Shown: positions 8,532 to 15,788, counted from the first letter of the stretch. The stretch is DNA of 64,000 nt from Chromobacterium phragmitis (GCF_003325475.1 NZ_CP029495.1:1798001-1862000), one strand, 5' to 3'. The notes: generated by a model not told the origin, from the letters alone. Program-made: numbers and translations.

Positions 8532-8776
8532 GTTTTGTGTCCGCTTCGCGGACGATGGATTTTGATGGCGGGGCTGCCCGCCGAGCAGGTCAGGGAGCTG
8601 TCTCGCCAGCTCCCCGACACCCCTAGGCGACCCCAGCAGCGCTGCGAAACCCCGTCTCCAAACCCATTCCCAAGGAGCCGCCGGAACTAGCCGCGCGCTA
8701 ACGTCGCGCGGCGTCGAACAACCGGCGTCTTAAAACCTTGGGAATGGCTTCGAAGCCGGCTTGCGCTGATGGGGAC
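8532..8776 (+). repeat. Long structured repeat, copy R1
   Basis: About 245 bp, closely matching R2 at 9456-9700 and, in inverse orientation, parts of 13338-13510 and 13581-13647. Its 3' half folds as a nested hairpin: outer arms CCATTCCCAAGG (8664-8675) and CCTTGGGAATGG (8736-8747), a middle stem CGCCGG/CCGGCG, and an inner 8-bp stem (8690-8697 with 8705-8712) closed by the loop CTAACGT. Two inner pairs differ from R2 in a compensatory way. No ORF is conserved between the copies. The 638-bp gap 8245-8882 otherwise holds only the palindromes and DnaA boxes listed. Confidence 0.8.
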
Positions 8777-8882
8777 ATGGGGGCGTCGGTTCGGCTCCAC
8801 TCGATTGTCCATATTCGCTCTGACGATGATCAGAACCAAGCCTACGACGTTCATTACTTTGATCAATTGGTACTTCGAAATT

Positions 8883-9350
8883 TCATGACTCCATATCATG
8901 CATCGGCATGCATTCCTTAATCGCCCTCTCTACCACAGCTTGATGAAGCAGATCATTCTCAACCGTTAGGAGCATACTTCCATTTTTAATAAAGCCATAT
9001 CGAATCTGGCGACTTACTTTTTCAATACACTGCATCCCTGCTTGCTTTAATTTATCTGCTATTACCTTTGCCTCCCTTCCAGACAATTCTTCGAATTCCA
9101 AACAAGACTTCCCTCTCAATGTCTTCAACAACTCAGAAGCTGATAAGGCTTGATATGCTGGAATTATCTTTTTTAGAATTTTAATTTGGGAGATGGAAGG
9201 ACCTGCTGTATCAAAATTCAATGATATCTGGCTTCTATCATCCCGAATTCGCCACAATACCCAACCTTCTTCAGACCCATCCCACAAATAGCTAAATTCC
9301 TCGACAGAGTGCGCATGTCTACATCTAGTATCAAACCCTGCCGAGGTCAT
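8883..9350 (-). CDS. Hypothetical protein, accessory island
   Basis: 155-aa cytoplasmic protein of unknown function, AT-rich relative to the core genes and lying alone between repeats R1 and R2. There is no signal peptide or membrane segment. The N-terminal half contains SVEEFSYLWDGSEEGWVLWR, a pattern reminiscent of small immunity-type proteins. The middle (KILKKIIPAYQALSASELLK ... AKVIADKLKQAGMQ) has the spacing of a ribosomal L7/L12 C-terminal-like alpha/beta fold. Both resemblances are by eye and weak. The start at 9350 has AGGA eight bases upstream. It may be a cargo gene mobilised with the repeats. Confidence 0.6.
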   Translation of the reverse strand: MTSAGFDTRCRHAHSVEEFSYLWDGSEEGWVLWRIRDDRSQISLNFDTAGPSISQIKILKKIIPAYQALSASELLKTLRGKSCLEFEELSGREAKVIADKLKQAGMQCIEKVSRQIRYGFIKNGSMLLTVENDLLHQAVVERAIKECMPMHDMES

Positions 9351-9455
9351 ATAAATATCCTGTTGGAAATAGAAAAATAGATTCTACAACAATTCTAGGC
9401 CACATCATCAATATCCTATTTTTCTTATAGCTATCTAATGGATAAGCATTCATAG

Positions 9456-9700
9456 TTTTGTGTCCGCTTCGCGGACGATTGATTTTGGTGCCGGTTCCGC
9501 CCGGCGAACGGGCCAGGGGCTGTACGGCCAGCCCCTTGGCAATCCCAGGCCGCCCCAGCAGCGCTGCGAAACCCCGCCTCCAAACCCATTCCCAAGGAGC
9601 CGCCGGAACTAGCGGGGCGCTAACGTCGCCCCGCGTCGAACAGCCGGCGGCTTAAAACCTTGGGAATGGCTTCGGAGCCGGCTTGCTCTGATGGGGATGG
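9456..9700 (+). repeat. Long structured repeat, copy R2
   Basis: Direct repeat of R1 on the other side of the 155-aa gene. The outer arms are identical (9586-9597 and 9658-9669), the middle stem is a full GCCGCCGG/CCGGCGGC, and the inner stem is GCGGGGCG/CGCCCCGC (9612-9619 with 9627-9634) closed by the same CTAACGT loop. The gap 9351-9858 has no gene; besides R2 it holds a small hairpin, GCATGGGA/TCCCATGC, at 9763-9784. Confidence 0.8.
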
Positions 9701-9858
9701 GGGCGCGTCGATACCGTCTTACTGGCTCGTGCTTTTGGTGGATATGTCGGGAAAAACGGGGAGCATGGGATACGCCTCCCATGCATGGTGACGCGCCTTG
9801 CTGCATGGACAAGCACAGTCCTACAAGGGAGGTAATTGGTTTAATTCTTAGAAAGTAC

Positions 9859-10089
9859 CTACCACTTCAAATAAGACGCTCGCCGGCGTATCTTTTCAGT
9901 TATTTCAGCAGAATTTGGATCAAAATTCTTTAGCGATTCATCTGAAGGATTATTACTTTTATCCAAATAATCGCTAAGACAGATAACATTATCTATGCGT
10001 TTCGACAAGAGAGACACACTCTTGTCTTCACAAGGCTGATTAAAGAACTCAAATGCTTGTTGAAGAGGATTCTCAAAGATTTTTTTCAT
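9859..10089 (-). CDS. Small hypothetical protein downstream of the avcD-like gene
   Basis: 76-aa soluble, charged protein (MKKIFENPLQQAFEFFNQ start, KIRRRASYLKW end) with no recognised domain. It starts 52 bp after the deaminase stop on the same strand, with AGGATACGAGAG before the ATG and no terminator visible between them, so co-transcription is likely. Its composition is as AT-rich as the deaminase gene. It could be a partner, an inhibitor or unrelated cargo; nothing in the sequence decides. Confidence 0.5.
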   Translation of the reverse strand: MKKIFENPLQQAFEFFNQPCEDKSVSLLSKRIDNVICLSDYLDKSNNPSDESLKNFDPNSAEITEKIRRRASYLKW

Positions 10090-10141
10090 CTCTCGTATCC
10101 TTTTTAAGTTTTTACAATTTTATTGTAGAGAAAATACCTTG

Positions 10142-11731
10142 TCAAGACTTATTGAATTTTGCGTCAAACATAGTAGCAATTTTTGTCTCAAAATCAAGAT
10201 ATGAATCGCGATATTCTTTTGATACTTTTTCAGGAACCTCGTTGAGAATATCAACATAATCTTTAAATCGCCCTGTAGAATCCTTCCGTCCTGAATCTCG
10301 AGAAAACAAATCGTTAAATGCCCTAGGAGCAACTCCAGAAAAATGAATAAACTCCACTTTAGTGGAATGACTATCATGCTCAATTTCATCATCTTCAAAA
10401 TCAACAACATTAATCGCATCTTGATGTGATGAAATAGCAAGACTCTTTGCATAAGGCTCAATGTAATATACTTTCTTAATACCAGCTGCAATGATATGGC
10501 GCGCGCAATTGTGACAGGGGAACGTTGTTGTATATAACAGTCCGTCTTGAGACATACCCCCGCCACTTCTAGATAGCGACACTAAAGCATCCATCTCAGC
10601 GTGTACCGCTCTAGAAAACTCAATTAAGTCACGAATCCCTGAGCTTACTTTTGCTGCATTAGATAGTTTTTCTACCCATCGTTCATCTTTAATTTTATTC
10701 TTTATTTCTTCACTCACCTCTGACGATAATGACAGCAGCTCATTTTTGATAGCATCATCCATACTATTCAGTCTCTCATCTTTCTGCTTATCATTCTCAC
10801 AAATGCCTTTTTTATAGCACCGATTATCCATTTTTCCATTAGCATAATACAATCCGCCACCAGGACTTGGTACATCATTTGCACCTATAGCAATTACTCT
10901 TCCGTACTTATCTGTAATACAAGCACCAACTTGTCTAGAAAGGCAAGCCGACTTTGCTGCTGCTGAGAAAGCCACATACATAGCATGTTCATGAGATGTT
11001 GGAGTAATAGAATTTGAACCATGTATTAAATCAACAAAGCGAGCAATCTGTTTTTCTAATGCAGCCGGCTTTCCAAATGGATGCTGTAGGAAATAATCTG
11101 CCATTTTAAATGCTTTTTCTAGATGTTGCCCCCATTCATCTGGTTCCTTTTTGTCTCTGCTAATAATTGCATTAATATCATCTAATTTAGCCCCCTCCTC
11201 TAAAAGACGAGCTTCTCTCTGCTCTTGTAAACTCATCACTCCTAAAATATACAGATTTTTCCTGTAAACGAGCCTTAATAGCTTTATTTCATCAGGATGC
11301 TTAATTTGATCTATTATAAATGCAAAACGCTTTTCTCCATATTTTTCACTATCACTCTCATAAGACAATCGAAACCGATCAATTTTATTAATTGCATACT
11401 CTGCCAATACCTCAGTTTTATATTCTTTCCTCAATTCGTTCCCAGCCGTTTGATAAACTAGGTAACGTGACTCCTCCGACACGTCCACCGAATTGGAAGC
11501 AATACGCTCCTTAATAAATTCACTAATTTTTATTTTAAAAACTTTATAACCCAAATTGCAAAGCTTATCATCCAACCTTGTTGCAACGGCAAGAAGCCCT
11601 GACCCAACAGGCCCCATTAATGCAATAACAAGATCACGTGAGACTCTCTGCTCAAGCATTAAAGAGGACTGCTCACTAAGACTTTCTCTTTTCTCTGGAA
11701 TCAACTTCAATATTCTCTGGGGGTTCGCCAT
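10142..11731 (-). CDS. avcD: AvcD/DcdV-like anti-phage deoxycytidylate deaminase with N-terminal P-loop domain
   Basis: 529-aa two-domain protein. Residues ~32-230 form a P-loop kinase-like domain with a Walker-A-like G40-P-V-G-S-G45 that lacks the usual lysine. Residues ~245-475 form a zinc-dependent deoxycytidylate deaminase domain with H377-A-E379 (zinc ligand and catalytic Glu) and P405-C406-x-x-C409. This architecture and length match AvcD (also called DcdV/DCD), which deaminates dC nucleotides during phage infection and starves phage DNA synthesis; it is normally held inactive by an RNA from its own upstream region. The gene is AT-rich among GC-rich neighbours. A plain dCMP deaminase would be about 150-200 aa, so the fusion argues for the defence role. 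ATG at 11731 has AAGGTAG upstream. Confidence 0.85.
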   Translation of the reverse strand: MANPQRILKLIPEKRESLSEQSSLMLEQRVSRDLVIALMGPVGSGLLAVATRLDDKLCNLGYKVFKIKISEFIKERIASNSVDVSEESRYLVYQTAGNELRKEYKTEVLAEYAINKIDRFRLSYESDSEKYGEKRFAFIIDQIKHPDEIKLLRLVYRKNLYILGVMSLQEQREARLLEEGAKLDDINAIISRDKKEPDEWGQHLEKAFKMADYFLQHPFGKPAALEKQIARFVDLIHGSNSITPTSHEHAMYVAFSAAAKSACLSRQVGACITDKYGRVIAIGANDVPSPGGGLYYANGKMDNRCYKKGICENDKQKDERLNSMDDAIKNELLSLSSEVSEEIKNKIKDERWVEKLSNAAKVSSGIRDLIEFSRAVHAEMDALVSLSRSGGGMSQDGLLYTTTFPCHNCARHIIAAGIKKVYYIEPYAKSLAISSHQDAINVVDFEDDEIEHDSHSTKVEFIHFSGVAPRAFNDLFSRDSGRKDSTGRFKDYVDILNEVPEKVSKEYRDSYLDFETKIATMFDAKFNKS

Positions 11732-12387
11732 AAATCAAACTACCTTATAAAATAATTACTGGCTATAATTTAAACTACAAAACCCATGGATACTCCATAT
11801 TCACAGCATAGTTCGCGTATACCTAATTTCCTCGAAAATGTCCTATGTAAAAATGCTTAGCCATACTCGCTATCTTCCCGGATCACACCCCGAGGCCCAT
11901 CACCATCACTCAAGCAGACACCCAGCAGAACCGAGCCAACTCCCCCCATCCCCTCAGCGCGACGCGAATTCGCCGGCGCCTGGCCGGGCGGTTTTTGGCC
12001 GGGGTTTCGCGCGGTGTGGGGCGGCCTGGGGGTGCCGGGGGGCTGGCCGCGCAGCCCCCCGGCCCGCCCTTTGGGCGGAACCGAAACGCTTCAAGGCAAC
12101 AAGTTTTGGCCGCAATGATTAGCAGTCAAATCATTGATTACGCAGCAATACTTAGCACATTGACATGGAGATGGAGGCGGATTAGCTTGGAGGTTCTCTC
12201 AAAGCACAGCTGCACCCGCCCAGTTTGGCGGTATTATTACGCCTTCATTCCGCTACACGTGCGTCAAGCACGCCACTGCGATCAAGGGGGGTGTCGGGTA
12301 TCCGTAAGGACCCGGACGGTCTGTGCCGTTGAGAGCGCCCCCACCCCGATACGGTGGACTTCTCATCTCAAAGCACAGGAGGCCACC
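11732..12387. other. Non-coding stretch: avcD-like leader, tandem GC hairpins, BRO-gene leader
   Basis: No convincing gene. 11732-11935 is AT-rich and is the place where an AvcI-type inhibitory RNA would be expected for the minus-strand avcD-like gene; no clear RNA fold was found by eye. 11940-12110 is very GC-rich, with a perfect 11-bp hairpin CCGGGGGGCTG/CAGCCCCCCGG at 12035-12062 and a second CCGCCC/GGGCGG at about 12064-12078. 12110-12387 leads into the micro-ORF and contains a 12-bp direct repeat, CTCAAAGCACAG, at 12198 and 12367. Confidence 0.5.
11975..12003 (+). repeat. Short inverted repeat bounding the BRO-N segment (left copy)
   Basis: GGCGCCTGGCCGGGCG followed by RTTTTTGRCCGG; the complement recurs at about 13291-13320 with three differences. 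The pair encloses the BRO-N-like gene and its leader. Confidence 0.6.
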
Positions 12388-12531
12388 ATGGCCATGATTC
12401 GTTTCTCACCAGAAGCGCGTCGCGCTTTCAGACACTCTTCTCCTCCGACTGACTCAACGCGAACGCATTGCCACGCGCAGTTACAAGCTGGTTACCCAAC
12501 GGCCAACTCGCATGGGGAGGCCCAGTCATGA
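12388..12531 (+). CDS. Micro-ORF upstream of BRO-N-like gene
   Basis: 47-codon reading frame starting MAMIRFSPEARRAFRHSS, preceded by a strong ribosome site (AGGAGG, six bases before the ATG). Its stop overlaps the first codon of the next gene (ATGA at 12528-12531), a typical translational-coupling arrangement. There is no recognised domain; the peptide is rich in Arg, Ser and His. It may be a leader peptide or a small real protein. The strong ribosome site and overlap are the only support. Confidence 0.45.
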   Translation: MAMIRFSPEARRAFRHSSPPTDSTRTHCHAQLQAGYPTANSHGEAQS

Positions 12532-13196
12532 ACCACCACCTCGACCTCTCCGTAAACCTCCCCCTCCGCCTCGACTACGCCAAGAACTTCCCGCTGCGCG
12601 TCATCCGCCGCGAGGAGGGTTTCTGGTTTGTCGCCGCCGAAATCGCCGCCTCGATGAAGCAGGAAGTGGAAGATCTGCTGGCAACGCTGGAGCCACCCGC
12701 TGGCCGCTTATTGCTGCTGGCCGACGAGAATGAGCCGGTGCTGTGCCTATCCGAAGGCGAGCTGGACGAGGTAGTCAGAAGGATCAAGAAACCCGGCGCG
12801 CGGAGGCTGCGGCGCTGGTGGCAGGAGGAGACGCGGCCGGCTTTGCTGCATGAAGGCGGGCCGGCCACCACGGCGGAGAGCCTGCATCTGGCGCTGGCCT
12901 TGGCCGCCGAGGCGGCGCAGCAGGTGGGGCGGGCGGTGATGGAGGCGGTGCTGCGCGGCCCTGGGCCTTGGCAGCATTCGCGCTGGGTGGTGGCCTTGGA
13001 TTACGAGCGCCACAACAAGCAGCGCTGGCCGCACGGCAAGCTGATCGGCCTGACCAGCTCCGTCGCCACGCTGGAGGGCTTGGCGGAGTTGATCGCCGAG
13101 CCGGGCAGGATGCCGGTGAACAATACCGATCTGGTCAAACTGGCTTCCGCCTGCCATTTGCGGCTGGCGGAGCGGATGGGGCGGATTGCGGGCTGA
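12528..13196 (+). CDS. BRO-N-domain-like protein (phage antirepressor type)
   Basis: 222-aa protein. Residues ~15-105 follow the BRO-N pattern: FPLRVIRREEGFWFVAAEIA, then LCLSEGELDEVVRRIKKPGA and RRLRRWWQEETRPALL, matching the usual W-F-x-A-x-D/E-V, L-x-S-E-x-x-L-Y and K-P-x-A-x-x-F-R-R-W-V segments of phage and poxvirus BRO proteins. The C-terminal ~110 residues are of unknown type. BRO-N proteins are DNA-binding antirepressors carried by phages and mobile elements, consistent with the island. ATG 12528 has GGGGAGG seven bases upstream. The match is by motif recognition and is moderately sure. Confidence 0.6.
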   Translation: MNHHLDLSVNLPLRLDYAKNFPLRVIRREEGFWFVAAEIAASMKQEVEDLLATLEPPAGRLLLLADENEPVLCLSEGELDEVVRRIKKPGARRLRRWWQEETRPALLHEGGPATTAESLHLALALAAEAAQQVGRAVMEAVLRGPGPWQHSRWVVALDYERHNKQRWPHGKLIGLTSSVATLEGLAELIAEPGRMPVNNTDLVKLASACHLRLAERMGRIAG

Positions 13197-13205
13197 TCCA
13201 GCGGG

Positions 13206-13236
13206 AGCGCGGTGCCAAAACGGGTCGCGCTTTTTT
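13206..13236 (+). terminator. Probable terminator after the BRO-N-like gene
   Basis: AGCGCG pairs with CGCGCT, followed by TTTTTTA, ten bases after the stop. The inner part of the stem is imperfect. Confidence 0.6.
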
Positions 13237-13337
13237 ATTGGCTTTATGGCAAATGCTCAATTGATAGCCACCCTGTCCCCCTTCAGCGCGCGCCGGTCAA
13301 AAATCGCCCGGCCAGGCGCCCCGCGAGTTGGGCGGCG

Positions 13338-13510
13338 CCTTGGGAATGGATTTGGAGACGGGGTTTCGCAGCGCTGTTGGGGTCGCCTGGGGTTGTCTGC
13401 GTGCGAATCGTTGATTCGCTCAGCGATGGGGCTGGCGACACAGCCCCCTTGCCTGCTCGGCGGGCAGCCCCGCCATCAAAATCAATCATCCGCGGAGCGG
13501 ATACAACACC
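13338..13510 (-). repeat. Partial inverted copy of the structured repeat (R3)
   Basis: Contains CCTTGGGAATGG, GGGTTTCGCAGCGCTG and the GCCCCGCCATCAAAAT segment of R1 in reverse orientation. The outer arm's partner is replaced by the sequence shared with 11975-12003, so this copy is a mosaic. With R1 and R2 it brackets the island in inverted orientation. The 494-bp gap 13197-13690 holds only R3, R4 and family B palindromes. Confidence 0.7.
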
Positions 13511-13523
13511 ATCCGATACCCAC

Positions 13524-13556
13524 GGTGCGTCGCCCCTCCGGGGTGACGCACCCTAC
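13524..13556 (+). repeat. REP-like palindrome, family B (copy 2)
   Basis: GGTGCGTCGCCCCT ... GGGGTGACGCACCCTAC, able to form a hairpin. It lies between R3 and R4. Confidence 0.7.
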
Positions 13557-13580
13557 GGCGACAAGCAACCAGCCGCACAG

Positions 13581-13647
13581 CCCTCTTGCCTGCTCGGAGG
13601 GCAGCCCCGCCATCAAAATCCATCATCCGCGTAGCGGACACAACACC
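13581..13647 (-). repeat. Short partial copy of the structured repeat (R4)
   Basis: Inverted copy of the first ~65 bp of R1 (GCCTGCTCGG ... CATCAAAATCCATCATCC ... GGACACAACACC), immediately followed by a family B palindrome, the same composite order as at R1. Confidence 0.65.
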
Positions 13648-13655
13648 CAAAACGG

Positions 13656-13686
13656 CGCGCCGCCCCTACGGGGTGACGCACCCTAC
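13656..13686 (+). repeat. REP-like palindrome, family B (copy 3)
   Basis: CGCGCCGCCCCTACGGGG then TGACGCACCCTAC, ending four bases before the DUF2867 gene stop, where it may also act as its 3' stem-loop. Confidence 0.65.
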
Positions 13687-13690
13687 ACGC

Positions 13691-14194
13691 CTAAACTCCC
13701 CGCCCCAACACCCGCGCCATCCGCCTCATGCTCGCCGCCACAATCAAATGATGAAACGGCGTCACCGTTGCCAGATACGTCTTTCCCAGCGCATTGTGCG
13801 GGCGCACCAGCGTGCTCACATGCAAGCGCTCCGGCTGCCACTGCAGTACCACCCGGAAATCCAGATGGCGGTCGTCCTCGCCCAGCACGGCGTCGCGCTC
13901 GCCCAGATGCAGCACGCGGAACACGCCCAGTTGCTGGCCGACATGAAAAGACTCGACGGAAGTAGAGGCCGCCTGGGCGGTTTTCAGGCCCAACGGCGAC
14001 ACCAGCCGGTCGCGCAGGATCATCAGCGCGCGGGCCCAGAGCGGCATCGCGGCGGAAAAGGCGCGCAACAGGCTGGCGGCGTCGGCCGCCGGCGCGCCGG
14101 GCGGCAGCGGCCGGCTGCGGCAATCCTGCCAGGGGTAGCGGTTGGCGGCGTCGGCGAGCAACGGGATGGCGGAAAAATCAGGCTGGGTGGTCAT
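13691..14194 (-). CDS. DUF2867 family protein
   Basis: 167-aa cytoplasmic protein. The segments LWARALMILRDRLVSPLGLK, VLGEDDRHLDFRVVL and STLVRPHNALGKTYLATV, then PFHHLIV, match the DUF2867 pattern, a family of unknown function often seen next to or fused with short-chain dehydrogenase-like proteins. The start at 14194 is chosen over an upstream in-frame ATG because GGGAG lies just before it and the family begins near ADAANRYPW. It stands alone and is convergent with nothing; the island repeats end right beside its stop. Confidence 0.75.
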   Translation of the reverse strand: MTTQPDFSAIPLLADAANRYPWQDCRSRPLPPGAPAADAASLLRAFSAAMPLWARALMILRDRLVSPLGLKTAQAASTSVESFHVGQQLGVFRVLHLGERDAVLGEDDRHLDFRVVLQWQPERLHVSTLVRPHNALGKTYLATVTPFHHLIVAASMRRMARVLGRGV

Positions 14195-14352
14195 CGGTGT
14201 CTCCCTGGGTGGCGATGCCTGCCGCTTGGTCTGACAGGAATCTGGCGCGCGGGCCGATCTGCGGCGGAAGGGGCATGGCGGGCTGGCGCGAAATAGACTG
14301 ACGTCATTGTGTCGCCGCCGCGGCCGGCCGGTCAATCCGAGCGGCGGATGCG

Positions 14353-14378
14353 AAAACGCCCCGCGGGGCGGGGCGTTT
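14353..14378 (-). terminator. Terminator downstream of the Xaa-Pro aminopeptidase gene
   Basis: Perfect 11-bp arms AAACGCCCCGC/GCGGGGCGTTT around GGG, with T4 on the minus strand. Confidence 0.8.
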
Positions 14379-14399
14379 CTCGGCGCGCGGCAGGATGGC

Positions 14400-15788
14400 T
14401 TACACGTCCATCACCGCTTCCACTTCGTCCACCGTCTTCGGGATGGGCTCGCCCAGCACGCGGCTGCCGTCGGCGGTCACCAGCACGTTGTCCTCGATGC
14501 GGATGCCGCCGAAGTCGGCGTATTCGCGGAACTTGGCGAAGTCGATGTACTGGCTGTGGCGGCCTTCCTTCTCCCAGGCGTCGATCAGCGCCGGGATGAA
14601 ATAAAGGCCCGGCTCCACGGTCAGCACCATGCCGGCCTTCAATGCCTTGCCCAGGCGCAGATAGCCCATGCCGAACAGCGGGCTGCGGGTGGTGCCGTCG
14701 CCGTAGCCCACCAGGTCCTCGCCCAGCGCTTCCATGTCGTGCACGTCCATGCCGATCTGGTGGCCCAGGCCGTGCGGGAAGGCGATGGCGTAGGCGCCGG
14801 ATTCGACGATCTCATGCGCGTCGCCGCGGAAGAAGCCCAGGCGCAGCATGTGCTCCACCATCACGCGGGCGGACAGCTTGTGCACGTCCAGGTATTTGAC
14901 GCCGGGGCGGATGGCGTCGATGGCCGACAGCTGCATGTCCAGCACGATATCGTACAGCTCGCGCTGGCGGGTGGAGAACTTGCCGCCCACCGGGAAAGTG
15001 CGGGTGATGTCGCTGGCGTAGCCGCCGCCGCTGGCGCAGCCGGTGTCGTTCAGCACCAGGTCGCCCTGTTGCAGCACGTGGTCGTGGTGGTGGTTGTGCA
15101 GCACTTCGCCGCGCTTGGAGAAGATGGACGGATAGGCCAGCTGCCAGTCGTGGCGGCGCATGATGCCTTCCATGATGCCCACCACCTGGTATTCCACCAC
15201 GCCGGGCTTGGCGTTCTGCATCGCGGCGATGTGCATGGCGTGGGTGACGCCCAGCGCGGCTTCCATCTCGGCGATCTCTTCTTCGCCCTTGATCTCGCGC
15301 AGCTCCACCACCGCGCGGGTCAACTCGGGACAGAAGCCCGCCTTCACCTGGGCCGGATGCGTGTCCAGCAGGCGGCCCATCTCGATCATCGTTTCGCCGC
15401 GGTAGGGCGCCAGGTAGCGCACCGGACGGCCGGCGGCGCGGGCCTCGGCCACCGCTTGCGCCAGCTCGGCGTACGGGCGGCTCCGCTCCAGCGCCGCTTT
15501 CGCCGCGCGCTCGGCCAGGGACGGCAGCGGGCCGGTCCAGACGATGTCGGCCACGTCCGGGTCGTTGCCGAACAGCGTCGCTTCGCCGCTGTCGGCGTCG
15601 ATGACGCCGGCCAGGCCCGGCTCGTTCAGGCCGAAGAAGTAGCGGAAGCTGGAGTCCTGCACGAAGGGCAGGGTGTTGTCGTGGTAGTTCATCGGCGAGT
15701 CGACGTTGCCGACGAACAGCAGCAGGCCGTTCAGGCCGGCTTGCTGGAGACCGGCGCGGCGCTGGGCGTAGACGGAAGGGGCGAACAT
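14400..15788 (-). CDS. pepP: Xaa-Pro aminopeptidase (M24B)
   Basis: Removes the N-terminal residue from peptides with proline in second position. It is 462 aa with an N-terminal creatinase-like domain (~1-170) and a pita-bread catalytic domain. The five metal ligands are visible: Asp in LNDTG, Asp in YASDITRT, His in FPHGLGHQIG, Glu in LTVEPGLY, and Glu in GIRIEDNVL. The start at 15788 is followed by MFAPSVYAQRRAGL, typical of the family, with AAGGAGAA upstream. A single-gene unit ended by the terminator at 14353-14378. Confidence 0.92.
   Translation of the reverse strand: MFAPSVYAQRRAGLQQAGLNGLLLFVGNVDSPMNYHDNTLPFVQDSSFRYFFGLNEPGLAGVIDADSGEATLFGNDPDVADIVWTGPLPSLAERAAKAALERSRPYAELAQAVAEARAAGRPVRYLAPYRGETMIEMGRLLDTHPAQVKAGFCPELTRAVVELREIKGEEEIAEMEAALGVTHAMHIAAMQNAKPGVVEYQVVGIMEGIMRRHDWQLAYPSIFSKRGEVLHNHHHDHVLQQGDLVLNDTGCASGGGYASDITRTFPVGGKFSTRQRELYDIVLDMQLSAIDAIRPGVKYLDVHKLSARVMVEHMLRLGFFRGDAHEIVESGAYAIAFPHGLGHQIGMDVHDMEALGEDLVGYGDGTTRSPLFGMGYLRLGKALKAGMVLTVEPGLYFIPALIDAWEKEGRHSQYIDFAKFREYADFGGIRIEDNVLVTADGSRVLGEPIPKTVDEVEAVMDV

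Noticed and set aside
8426..8626. Short overlapping frames in the R1 repeat on both strands
   Set aside because: They lie in repeats with covarying stems, and the frames are not preserved between R1 and R2.
10142..10566. 148-codon frame overlapping the avcD-like gene in another frame
   Set aside because: Lies inside a well-defined gene and has a Leu/Ile/Met-rich composition typical of an out-of-frame reading of AT-rich DNA.
11995..12387. Extension of the micro-ORF upstream to 11995
   Set aside because: The upstream part crosses the GC-rich hairpins and has no ribosome site, while ATG 12388 has a strong one.
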